From Hysterium pulicare CBS 123377 (lineage: Eukaryota > Ascomycota > Dothideomycetes > Hysteriales > Hysteriaceae): DNA of 51,169 nucleotides. The DNA is taken from contig AJFK01000357.1 of NCBI GenBank assembly GCA_000467715.1, positions 1-51,169 of the forward strand, read 5' to 3'. Positions 1 to 12,500 of the stretch are shown piece by piece. Below the pieces are notes generated by a model, which was not told where the DNA came from, did no database searches, and worked only from the letters and a program-made list of their open reading frames with translations. Each line of letters begins with the position of its first letter. The stretch's first letter is position 1. The position numbers were made by a program, and so were the translations under genes.

Positions 1-3000
1 CGGGGGTAATAGAAAGGCTTACCGCAAAAGGTACACGATCGGAAGTCACTATAAAATTGGAAATCACGAGCGGTTCGGGCCTTTTGAGGCGTCGAGGGTG
101 GGATGATGAGCACAGTAAGACGGGAACCATCGCGACGGGTTTTATTCTGGAAATGATGAAGTGAGCATTAAAGGAACGAAAGGTGTAGCGGGCTTACTGC
201 GCCACATTGTGGTTGTCCTGAACCTGGTATCGGGATCCTAAAAGCACCCTAAATAGAGAGCACAGTATGCAGAGTCCAGGGAAAGCCTGGAGTGATTATG
301 CTTTCTGCAATCATCCAGGTGACCACTTAGGAGGTTGTGCTGCTACGCGGTTAAAATGTGAGCGGCTAACGTCAACATGGTCCCGAAGGAGTGTTTTCGT
401 TCCGTTCGACCTATCAGAGGTGGCCTTGGAGTTCAGTATAGGTTGCATTTGTCGAGAAGGTGAAAGCGGAGCTCGGCGCTGACCACCATCAGAATAAAAT
501 ATGGGAGCAGCCGTCTGAAACCTAATGGAGGTGTATAAGTAAACAATAAATAAGAAGAGCACAGCTGACGGATAAGCATGCTGTGTTACCAAACACTCGG
601 CTCAAAATACGGTTGGGAATAAGACGATGACTTTGCAGAGATGATGATGTGAGCAACGCAAGAAAAGAGATGAATGACGAGGAGGGGAGAGCAAAAACCG
701 AATGCAAAAGGAGATGCAAGAAATGGGTGGTCACTGCAATCGTTCTTTCGAGCAATTCTACTGTGGTAGAGGGCTCGTTGACCGCAACTTCCATCATGGC
801 AGTAGGGTAGGAAATGAGCGACCGGATTGAGAAGGAGGGAGTGGCAATAGCTATTACTTTTGATCGTCGGACAGTGTTATCTCAAAGGCCAAATCTGCGA
901 CCTTTCCTACATAGGAATAAAGATGCAGTTTCCGTGTGGCTGTCGTTTCAGAGGATTGCCGCAAAGGCACCTGCCGCTTGTCTCGAGGCAAAAGGGACGG
1001 CTCGAGCATCCCCTAAAGCCGTTGTTGTGGAACATGCAGTTTTGTGGACAGCATGGTGATAAGCACGTGGGGATATCTGCTCGCATGGGCGCGTGCCCCG
1101 TCTATCGAACAGCGTGGGGGCAGAAGTGAGGTACTCCACAAGGGGCGTGTCCACATGATGAACGTCGGGAGCTTTGACCTCCAGAGAGCAGTAAATCTGG
1201 GTCTATCATATCTTTGCAACTTTGCTTTGACACGAGTCTGCATCACTCGTCTCGAAGGAATGTCATCGGCATGTCACTTGCCTGTTACAACGATAAGAGA
1301 TGCAGAATCCAACACAGCAAAAGGTCCGGCGTTGGGTTCGGTAGGATTCAGGATGGGAGCGCGGCGAGACCTCCGCATCCCCTGAGATTTGCACTGCAGG
1401 CGACCCAAAGCCTCCCCAAGCCTCGAGCTACGGTCCCGAGTCCACGAGAATGGCAACATTTGCTTTTTACCAACTAGGGAAATAGACGATGTAGGCGCCA
1501 GAAAACCACGCGACGCATCGAGCCTTGTGCCCCGAGTCTACGGCTTGGGAGACCCGAGAGCTTGCTCGGGTGCGTCAAGTATTGCTTTCCCCATTATTGA
1601 TTCGTATCGTGGAGTGGTCTATGATTTCAGCTACGCTATACTGAGTCGTGAAATGAGGAACAGCATCCAGGGTGGTGGTCAATCCTATGCGCGGAACGCG
1701 ATTCCAGTTCCCCCCGTTGCGCTAAGCAGCGCTCCGGACCCTTAGACGTTTCTGCTAAGCTGATTCGAGACCAGGGAAATCTTAAAAGTCGGAGGCTGGC
1801 ATCAGTTTCGGGACTCGGGGCAGAAACGGTTCGAAAGGCGGACGCCATCGGCAGATAGCACAGCGAGAAGGAAGGCAATATGCAATGCGGAAGAGGGGAT
1901 TCATGCCGACCACGAAGCCGTGGCTGAAACGCCTTCGACGTGATTGTTGGTGGGGAGCAAGGGCTGACTGGCATGGAGATTGGGCAGCAAAAGGAATCCT
2001 CGGCGTAACCACATGAATATAGTCTAAGATGTCTTTACGACACCAACCTGCTGTATGTTACAAGTGTGTTGAGACTAACAATTGGAAAGATAACTTCTCC
2101 GCTTCTTGCTACAAGGCTTTTCGAGAAACGAATCGATATGCAGAGCAAACACACAACAGCCGATGGCTTCGCAGCGTGTGGAGGGTGACAGCCACGCGAT
2201 TCGTGCAGCTGCGGAATCCCGCTCATTGTCCCGTTCCAAATTTGGTCTAAGCCCGCGCCAGGTCCAAACTGTCGGGCTCCTGACCTTCAGCCAAGTGTCC
2301 GGTGGTGTGGCACGTCTTACGCCGCCTTCGTGGGTAAACTCTCCAAGCTGGCTTTCCCCCCATGTCTGCTGTGTGCCCAAGTTTGTGGGGTGCACGCTGA
2401 TGGTCGCGACCAATCTCTCTATCGATGGGACGGTGCAAGCCTCTTCGTGTTTGGGACCTGCTCCGTATGGCCTGTCTTCCGAAATGACACTCCAGAAATG
2501 AAAAAGCATTCCGCTCGCTGTCCTCCATGCCATGGGATTGGGTTTGTTTGAGACCTTTCCGTTGCCAGCTGCGCAAACACCATCATTTTACGACGTTGAG
2601 TATGACACAATCTGACCTTTCGATACAAGATTATGTTACCGGACATACGGCAAGATACCTAGATGGGTAAAGTCGAGCTTCAGAGTCTACTTTCCTTAGG
2701 ATTGTCCGCCGCCAGTGCTGGTGCTTTGAATTCACTTCGCCGGCAAGAATCTGATTTGGGGCCTAAATATATAGTAGTGTAGTACCGTGTCGGAGCTGCC
2801 GTGTTTCCTTCAAGCTGCTAAGAATATAGCTCACCAAAGCAGTGAAATGTTGATAAGTTCACAGTGAACATTAACCTTGAGCTGACGGAATGCAACAGCT
2901 TTGTCCTAGTTCAGCAGCTCCATGAACACGATACGGAGCATAAGGTTCCACTAGGCGGTAGCGGAGTGCGCATTTTGATCGACTTCTGTACAACCGGCAA

Positions 3001-6000
3001 ACTACTATTATTTACTCGTCTCACCGCTCCCCATGCATCGCGAAATCGGCCGTTCCACAGCGGTGACGACGATCATAGCAGTTGCACATCCGGAGTCCCA
3101 GGACCTGTGCTGATCAACTTGGCGACATTTTGTGCGACCCTTTAACAGTGTGAGACATCAGCAAGGGAAGTATAGCAATAATACTTGATTGGACCCGGGT
3201 AGAATGGGAAGATGTAGTCAAACCATTCTCTGGGCGATCTGGGATCCGGGGAAGCTGAAGATACACCCGGTTCCCGTCAGCTATACTTCTTTCACCCTGA
3301 TCCTATCCACAACTTTCCAAAATAGGTGGTCATTTTCACCTAACCATCTAGAAGCGGCTATTGCATCCTCGTCGATAAGATCCTAACTTACGTACAAAGT
3401 ACGAGGTGACAGATGATCTGGAAGGTCTCCACGGACTGACAATCTGCTCATCTTCGACTCGCGTGCGTACTGTTGATGGTCGAGACATGAGAACGACCTC
3501 TGATAGTGTGGCGAGTTTGTAGGCGAGCCGGGTATTTGTGGGGTAGCGAGAGAAGAAGACTGAGCACGACAGACCTTCCGGAGCCGCGGACCGTGAAACG
3601 TCTGGAAAAGCTTGCCCTGGTCACAAGATATGGGTTTGGATTTGGCCAAGGAGTTTTTGGCCATACTTGGACGTAACCCGGTTCAGGCAATGCAAAGGAA
3701 TGTGAGAAAAGCCGATGCCTGTCCTATGTTTGCAAGAAAAGTTCGTATATACTCTTTCGGATCGAGGGAACCTGGAGGGTGGTAGCGATAGCCAGGTGCA
3801 AGAAGCAGGTTCTGTCGCAAGGCATAGTTGCCTGGCAATAACCGACATGAGTCTTGCGAGCTGTATGTACAACGCATGAAACAGGCTGTGCTTTGGTATA
3901 TCACGCCGCATACAGGATGTGGTTGCGTCGCACATGATTCTTGTACTGTGCAGTGGTTTGATGCAGGCTTTCAGATGACCTCGAGGGGTAGTAGTCTTTG
4001 TAAACGTTTAACGTAGCATTATTGGGCACAATTCTGTACCTCTCCAACCTGGAACAATAGCGACCTCGATGCTCGTGCGCAGCAACTCAAAAACAGCAAG
4101 TGCCCAAAATTGAAAGCTGGGGAAGGTTGTCTCATAGTCAAGAGAATTTACGTACTGGCTGTCCCTCGTGTCATGTACCCCCATGCGACGGACGTCGCCG
4201 CGAAATTTCACCAACAATCTCAATATCACACGGGCATCAGATTTCTACTGTTCTTTTGCTGGGAAGGAATGACCTGGAAAGTGGGTTATCGTGAAGCGCT
4301 TTCGAATCAACGACGCTTGAGAAGCAGCTGCAACAACGGTGGCCTTCCCAAACGAGCAAGTCACCAGAACGTGCGGAGGATTATCTGGGCCGCAAGGAAA
4401 AGTGGATTCAGGCATGTGACTGTTGTCAGTGCTGAGCGTTTCGCACTTAGGATAATGAGGCGGAATTCATATGGATGGATCGTCCAAAGACCGACACCAA
4501 CAATTAGGGACTACTATGAGGCTAGGGGGGCTCAAAGAGCAGCATAGGAATAACGAAACCACGGTCTCATAGATCGTAGGTCCAAGCATTCCTCCCAGGG
4601 TCCAGAATCCGAACATCAGCTTTTGCGAGAGTCAGGCACTGGGGCGAGGCGAACTCAAGCTCCTCCATCAGGCTAGACTGGCAGGGAATTGCCGGAAAAA
4701 GCGAAATGAGGAAAAGAAACGTCGCGCGGAGAGGCTGGATGAAGTCGCGCGACAGAGGGAGGATGGAGATCCTGGCCATCCTTCAGCGTATCAGCAGCAC
4801 GAAAGTGTCTGTAACAGTACGGCTGAGTCAGCGGTATCCATGAAAGCAGGCGGAGAATGCCTATAGGCCGTGGACCCCGGCTGGGGAGCGACAGGAGGCG
4901 CTCATGTGACTGGTGATGGGCAACGTGTGACGCTGCCACAATTGCTGCGGTGAACGAGCCTTGGTCAAGGTACAGGTGTGCAATATGGGATTGATGGGCT
5001 TCAGCTCAGCCGTGTTCAGCGTCTTCCATGTTCCCCGAGAGGAGCCAAGGATGGATAGTCTGAGTGACAGGTGAATGAGACTGCTCGCAAAGAAGGTTGT
5101 AACGCCGGGGGGCAACGAGTCAGCGTCTTCGTCGGGGCTTCTGGAAGAGCAACCTTCGTGCTGGCCAGCCCTCGTGATTTATTGCTCCCCACGCCGAGGC
5201 TGGCGCTGAGCCCCCAGGAAACCCCATGTGGTCCCGAAGCGGTCGCGGCAATTCGTTTGCAACAGAGCCCATTTTTGGTCAGGCTGAGCGCTCGCGCCGG
5301 ACGTCCATCACTCGCGCCCAATGGTGATGGCAGCATTCCAATTCCAAAAGCGACGGTGAGCAGAGTGTGAGAGTTGCGGTGCGGACGGCGGCATGGCGGA
5401 GAGAGGCGCGACGGCGTGCTTCATGCGTGGCTGTAAGAGGGTGGCATTAGATAGTGAATGACTGCTTGCTCTTGTCAGCGCAGAGTCGCGGTGTCTGCCA
5501 GTTAGTCCGGAGCTTTTCCGTCAACCCACAGGCCACGGCGCGAGGACTGGGTGGTCTGGGTACGGGGCGGGACTCGTGTGAAAGTAACGCATACCCCCCT
5601 GACCGTCCATCCCTTGCCCCTAGTCGCTGCAAACGCCTCCGTCCCACTCTCTCGGTACATCAGTCAAGCTTGGGGGTGGGCGCTGGGCGTGCTGTCTGAG
5701 TGTCTCTCCCACAGGCTTGCCGGATTTATTATCTGCCACCAACCCTGCTGCCATTTCCCGACAAAGGCCGTCACCAATTCCCAACCCACACCACCACAAT
5801 ACACGCCCAGGACCAACACGCCCAGCTCTCCTCCCCTACCCAGGCTGCCCTTCGAACAAATCCACGGGACGACAGAAGCGTTATCCTCCTTCCGACATCC
5901 TTATGATTCCTACAGTTGGTGCTTGATCTCAACCGCGGCTCCAGTTCCTTTTGCGGGCTGCTGTCGATCTGTTGACGCAATACCCTCAACAGTGACGAAA

Positions 6001-6062
6001 GCAGCATTTCCTTACCAATACGACCGTATTTACCTCCACGACGGCGCAAAGGCGTTGTCATA
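1..6062. other. Gene-poor stretch, no supported gene
   Basis: About 6 kb with only short overlapping open frames on both strands (longest about 170 codons). None shows a recognisable domain, a plausible splice-joined extension or a typical leader before its ATG. No transposase, reverse transcriptase, terminal repeat, tRNA or 5S rRNA signature was seen. The last 350 bases (about 5700-6060) are C/T- and C/A-rich and look like the promoter and 5' leader of the gene that starts at 6063. Confidence 0.55.
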
Positions 6063-7854
6063 ATGCCTTTACGATCGGAAATGCCCCTCGTAAAGGTCGA
6101 AGCTTCATCGTTTCATACCATAGAGACGCGCAATCCTGAAAACCTCTTTGGCCTCTGGTCTGGTGAGTCTTTTTTCTCCACGATTCACTTTCTTCGCGCT
6201 TTTCGACGTTGGCCACTAACAACATACAGTTTTCTCAAAATGTTCGCCTGCAATGGAGCAAGGACGGCGATATGAGAATATAATGTGGCGAGTGTGGGCG
6301 AAAGAAACCTTCTGTTGCGCTCCTGACCACACTTTCCTTCCGCAGTCGACATTCACTCGAAAACTGTCAGATGATCTTGACGTACCCTCACTATCCTCTA
6401 GCGTTGAATCCTCCGATTCATCAAAATCCGACAGCGCAGTCACCAGCACCACCTTCCGATCAAATTACTCTTCGCGACCCGACCTACGAAGACATGATTC
6501 CACAGAGAGCAGGAGTAGAGGCAAGGAAAAACACATTACACCAATTGATTTGGAGAAGGTCGTAAACTCGATCCAGGAAAAGAAGATACTTAAACCTCTC
6601 TCCCCGTTGCCCCCCCAACTCTCCCAGACACTACCCACGCGGCAGGCAAAGAGTTGCGAAGACACCACTCCTCGTCCGTCTTCACCACCACGAGCTCAAT
6701 TCGTTCCTGAATCCTCTACATCCACAGTGGCGACTGCACTCGGAAGTGAAAGTATGAGTCCGCCTGTCGGCTCCGACGTTAGCACGTCCACCGATCTCAG
6801 TTCGCACAGCATCGTTCGCGGCTTCGCTCCTGGTCGCATCTCCTCGTCGATACGTTCAAGTACTAACCTTCATGCCACTCCCACACCCATCCTCAAAGGC
6901 GCTACCCAATACACGAAGGCGGAGTCGAAAGAACAGCCTGGCAAGAAGAAGGCACCGATGTTCACTCTTGGTGGCTCGTCCGACGAAGGCGACAACAGCT
7001 CATTTGAGACGTCGATGTACCTGGCAAAGCGCAGCTCCCTATCTGACAATCTTAAGAAACCTGCATTCAACCGAAAGACCACATCCTTCAAAGACGAGGT
7101 GGTGACCAGGACCATTCACGATGCGGCCTTATCTGAAGAGAGTGATGGAGCAATCGAGAGCGAAAGTGAAGAAGATGACTCGGATGACAATGCCATTGAG
7201 GACGATGACTATGATGACGACGATGATCAATGGGAAGACGATGATAACAGTGGCCCGTCCAGTGTGACCGACAAGGAGCTTTTCCAACGAGTGGATTCAA
7301 GGGCAAATCTCACGTCTCATCGCTCCCTGCTCACATCCTTAATGCACGAGGGAGATCGCGCCCAGGCTCTACAGAATGCGGCTTCGCGCTCAACACCTGC
7401 CATGCGCAGATCCCGAACAACGTCTCCAAACGGACCATCCCTTGCCACTACTCCACAGGAGGATAGTGGCCTTATGATGCGCGCTACTCAATTGCCACGC
7501 TCAAAACCTATCATTATGACTACCTCTAATACACACCCTCCAGCATTGTCTCCTCGCACTACTCGTCGAAACATGCTCCAGACTGAATTGACTGAATCCC
7601 TTCGCAAGAACCTGCTTTGGGAACGCCAGCAAAAGAATGCCACCACGAATGCGGTGAATAAGCGACATCACAGTGCAGTCTCAATTCCCGCGCTTCGCCG
7701 GGCAATGACTACCAACGACATTAAAAGCCTTAACGTTTTCCCTCGCGAGGGCATGGGCAAGCCATCAGCATACCGTGACATGGCAAAAAATAACTCATCA
7801 TACAACGAATATTTTGACCAAGGCCTCCAGGAGTACCACCAGAAAGGATGGTAG
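6063..7854 (+). CDS. AreA-type GATA-like motif / DUF3295-like regulatory protein
   Basis: Two exons, 6063-6162 and 6230-7854, with a 67-nt intron (GTGAGT...CTAAC...ACAG), give 574 residues. Splicing recreates the N-terminal motif LWSVFSKCSPAMEQGRR followed by ENIMWRVWAKETFC (residues about 32-63). This motif is known from the N-terminus of the nitrogen regulator AreA and a wider fungal family (formerly DUF1752). The middle is Ser/Thr-rich. An acidic D/E tract follows at about 7128-7245 and leads into SSVTDKELFQRVDS. The C-terminus has RRNMLQTELTESLRKNLLWE and ends in a YxxGLxEYHxKGW motif, typical of DUF3295 proteins. No GATA zinc finger is present, so this is not AreA itself. A nuclear or signalling regulatory role is inferred from the family; the molecular function is unknown. 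The start at 6063 is the first ATG in frame with the conserved motif. Confidence 0.85.
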
Positions 7855-9550
7855 TCTTAACTGTTCATTTCATTCTCTTTCACATCATTTGTTTAAAGCG
7901 GCATTTGCGGGATGAGTCGTTTGGAGTTTCGGTTCTACATTTGCGCTGCGTGATCATTACGGGTAATGCTTTTTTGGTCCAAAATCTGTTGCTTTGATAC
8001 CACTTTCGGGCTTCATAGTTTGCCCACGAGGCTACGATTCTCTTACTTCATCTTCATATCATGGACGATGGGTGGCTTCTTCGTTTTCAAAGACACGTCA
8101 CCGGCTCGCGCTGGGTGGGAGGGGAGTCCCTTCATGTGCGTCGAGCATATTGTCTCGTCCACTGGTCTGTACTATTACCTGCACTGTACTTTTATGGGGC
8201 TTTTTTGGAGAAGCCGATATATACCCTGTATGGGCAGCGGACGTCTCGACCGTCTCAACGGCCCTCAGTCCAGCATTACCTCACATTAAGGTAGACGGTA
8301 ATAAGTTTAGTTACTTAATGAACAAAAGCATAGTTGGCAAGCAATTGGAGCTCACCTCGGAGACGATAGTGACCAGGAGTGACTATGCGCAGATGAGTGG
8401 ACCTCAGCATGGGACTAGGCCATTCTCTTTTCCTTGCTAGCCGTCACACTGTCTGTACCATCTGCCCCATCAGCGACAGCAGCATCCCCAACAGAATGCA
8501 GGCTTGATACGAAGGACAGGCACATGAGAACAACAGTCCTTTACCGCTCTTCTGAATCATCTCACAAAGTTGGATGCCCAGAGGCGCTTATGCACGTTGT
8601 GCTGTAGGTTAGCTGTGGGTTTGCTGCATGGCTGGCCGGCCCAATCGCGGATACTGCAATGACTGCCGGATTATGTGGTATAGCCAACGGACGACGCGAG
8701 GGCAGCATGATGGAGGTGCATCTGCCGTAAATGCTTGAATCACAGTGGCACAACGACTCCTGGCATTGCCATTATTGCTTTTACTTTGACCCGCATTTTG
8801 AAAAACAAGGGCAGCAATATCGTGCTTGGGCTGGCGATATACGTGACCACCAAAAAGCGACCGAGCACTTTTCCCTCGGGCCGGTGCCTGTAGCTTTGTT
8901 GTGCCTGAAGACGCCTGCTCCGCTGATAACCTGGGAAGAACGCGCCACAGAGAGCCGTACAGCCAGAGCACGACCGGGGCGCAAGTCACGATGCTGTTTC
9001 GAAGAGTGCCTCGTGAGAGTGGCATTTCCAGGGTCCATGGAGGGCCCGGAGCGTACGAAGTCGCGGCCGCGTCAAATTCAATGCATCGTGGAGATCCTTT
9101 TTGGGCGCTGCAGCTCTCGGTATTCAGCCTTATGAGTCAGGTTTGGGCAGCAGACCGGACGAGACCCTTTTTGGTGTTTCAGCGGTGTTTATTGTTGACG
9201 GCCGAAGACTGACTCTGTATACTGTGCTACTTTCTATTCGCAGCATACGCCCAGAGGCTGCGTCGTCGCACGGCATCATCGCAGCCTGCCTATCTGTAAT
9301 CGCTCCTCATCAGACGACAGCACCTTCGGCTCCTCCTCATCGTCGCGGCGCCACCATCTACCTGTGTATCTGCTGACGCCGGGAGACTCGCTTCTTGCCC
9401 ACGCCTGGAGTCGAGTGCCTTACCCCGGATTGCCCCAATTACCCCCATTGTTGCCCCAGCTTCCCGTCAACAGTCAGCGACTGTCTCGCGCATCGCCAAT
9501 CCCTCCATCGCCGCGTCCCATCATCTAAAAACAACATCCTATCAACCTCC
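7855..9550. other. Intergenic region and C-rich leader of the next gene
   Basis: No supported gene. Open frames are short and overlap on both strands. The last 170 bases (about 9380-9550) are C/T-rich and end in an A/C-rich stretch directly before the ATG at 9551, which is typical of an ascomycete 5' leader. Confidence 0.5.
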
Positions 9551-12500
9551 ATGGCCGACCAGGACCCCTTAGGCAACCGCAGCGCCGCCCCCTTCCGCGA
9601 CATGGTCGGTATGTTGATGTGATGAGCTGGCCGCTGGCTAGCCGCTGCATTGTGGTCATCTGCTCACCATCTCAGGACTCGCGACCTCTGAGTTGGCAGC
9701 TTCTCAGCCTCATCCACAAGGATCTCCGCCACAGCGCGGGAAGCGGAGGGCAAGATGTCGATATTTTGGCACAAGCTCCGGTAATGTTGCTGCCGCCTTC
9801 CACCCTGTGATCAAACTGTGATATCTCCATTTCTCGCTTTCCGTCACCTTATTCTCCGATGTCCCGTCCAGTCATTTGCCGCTTCACCCCTCCAAGGGGA
9901 CGCCTCGTGGGGGTCGTCTCACCTGCCAGCCTCAGTGTCACGATTATTACCTTGTTGTTGTTTCTTTTCTCACTATTTCTGTAGGCTGCAGATCCGGCGA
10001 CTCCTGTCCCTTCGTCCACGAGTTGTCATCTCGCGAGCAGACAACTACCGCCGTGCAGCAGCCTGCGCGTCGATCTCAGCCATCTCGACCAGCCCAGAGC
10101 TCCGCGGTCACGGATTTGGACTCTACCCTCCAGGGTATTAGTACTACTGGGGGCCAAACGCGCAGTATCAATACAACTCGCATCGTTCACCGTCCAATTC
10201 CGGAAGCTCAGCGCGCAGATCCTAGGGAGTATCAACTCTCGCAGCTGAGGCGGAGATTTTCTCCAAACGAGCATAACGAGGATGACTTGTCCACCCTGAG
10301 CTTCCATATGCGGCCCTCTGATCCAGACTTCCCATTTGATATGGAGGCGCTGCACTGCGTGCTTCGGGTTCCGTCTGACTATCCAAAAGGCGGTAAGCCA
10401 ACGTTAAAAGTAACAAATCCAAATATGGAAAGAGGTTATCAAATCAATATCGAGAGGGGGTTTGATATGATAGTAGCTATCGCTCCTTCCTCTACACTAC
10501 TAACCTATATGAATACCCTGGATAAGAAACTGGAGGGTCTCTTATCGTCACAGAAAGCGGACACTATTAAGATAGTGACTAATGCTCAGCGATCGAAGGG
10601 GACTGCATCCAGCACAAACGACCTCGTCGGCATTGACCAAAGGAAAGTTTCCTCCACCTCCGCACAGGTAGTAGAACCATCGTCAATGCCTCCTATTCTA
10701 CCAATAGTGCACACTTCGGAGCAGAAGGATCAAGCACGTTCAAGGCGCAATGCTGAAACCCAGCAACTTGAGGCAAGACTTGGGAGACTTCCTCTGTTCT
10801 CGAAATCACCGGATGGCATTTCCTACACAGTGCCAATTGAACCGCGGAAGAGAGTAGATCTGCCTACCGACCTCAAAGCCATTAAGACCATCAACCTCAT
10901 TGTACCCACCTTCTATAGTCTCGAACCTTGTCGGCTCGAACTTAAAGGGGCCGGGGGAGACGCAGCATCGTTTGTTGAAGAATCGTTTAAAGACCGAGTT
11001 CTCCAAAGTCCTCAAATGACTCTGCTCAATCACATTAACTATCTTTCGCAGAACATACATACAATGGCTATGCCGAAACAGAAACCAAAGCTCTCGCACG
11101 AGGCTAGTATGTTACCATTGGCGCCACATTACCCTTCGTCCAAAGCTCCCGCAGAAGCGGAGAGAGGTCAAGGCTTGTCCTCGTTGACTTCTCCTGAAGC
11201 AACAGGTCGTTCCCACGTCATTACAATTCCAAGACCGCCTGAATGGAGTGCTCCTGCTATTGATCATGGCGATTCGGACAGCTCGTCTGAAGACAGCGAT
11301 ATTCTGGACACAAACGACGAAGTACATGAACCAAGCACCTCCGATTCACTAGTAGTGTCTAGCCCGGAAAGGGGCATAGCTATCTCGTTTCCTCATCTTG
11401 AGCTTTACGGCATTGAACTTATAGAGCTTGCCATACTGAACATTACAGTCAAATGCGATCGCTGTAAGGATACAAAAGACATCTCCAATATTCAGAGCAA
11501 TGCCAATGCGACGCGATCAGAGTCTTGCAAGAAATGTGCCCATCCTCTAGGCATCGGTAATACACAAGTATTTGCGAATTGAAACTCATTAGCTAATGAG
11601 TAAAAGGCTACAGAATGAGCTTGATGCATGTCAATTCTGTGCGCGCTGGCTACTTGGATCTCGATGGCTGTACAATTGTTGACCTACTACCAAGGTAGAA
11701 AGACTCTTCATTGATGACTCGATGTACCATCGTCCTAACGTGGGCTGGAATAGCACCTTCGTTCCCACCTGTTCCCAATGTTCAACTCCATATCCAAGGA
11801 CAGGAGTTGTCTCCGTCAGGGGCGAGACGTCATTGACGTTCTGTAGAGAGTGTCATCGGAAGATGAGTAGGCGACCCGCCCTTGCGTCCGGCGTCCCAAC
11901 ACGGCTGTTGCATTCAAAGGTATCTCGCTAACAAAGTTGGATTAAGCTTTCCGCATCCCAGAGATTAAGTTTCTCCTGGTCAGCGCTAGTAACGGTGAGT
12001 CTCATGCTAAGCGTCGTGGTTGCAATGATGATGCATTGCCGTGTTATCATCATTACCCCAATATCACGAAGCTTATGTCTATTTCCCTAAAACAGTACGC
12101 GCAAGCCAAGGCCCTTTGCGAAAAAAGGTACGTAAGTCCAGCTAGCCATGGTGTTTATGCACGACTTTTACGATCTGCCGAAACCGGGTCCTTGCTATGA
12201 GGAGCTTGTTATTCCATCATGACTGATTTGACCATCAACCCAGCAACCAGAGAAACTCGGGATAGTTTCCGGGCAGGAACTGCCAAACCGCGGACGATGT
12301 AACCATTACAAGAAAAGCTACCGGTGGTTCAGGTCTGTCAAATCGTCTAGTCTGAATACCTGATAGTATGGTCTCACACGAGCATTTAGGTTCTCCTGCT
12401 GCGAGAAGGTCTTCGCATGCGATAGGTATAGTTGTGCCAATCTCATCTCCGCACTACCTAGATCAAAGGCAGTGGCTTCAGTTTCAGGAGCGGGTAGTTG

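Noticed and set aside
2106-2576. Overlapping frames of 109-152 codons on both strands
   Set aside because: They overlap each other in several frames, show no domain, and have no plausible leader or splice extension. They look like chance frames in sequence of moderate GC content.
4110-4547. 145-codon plus-strand frame
   Set aside because: Its composition has no domain pattern and it has no supporting context. Treated as chance.
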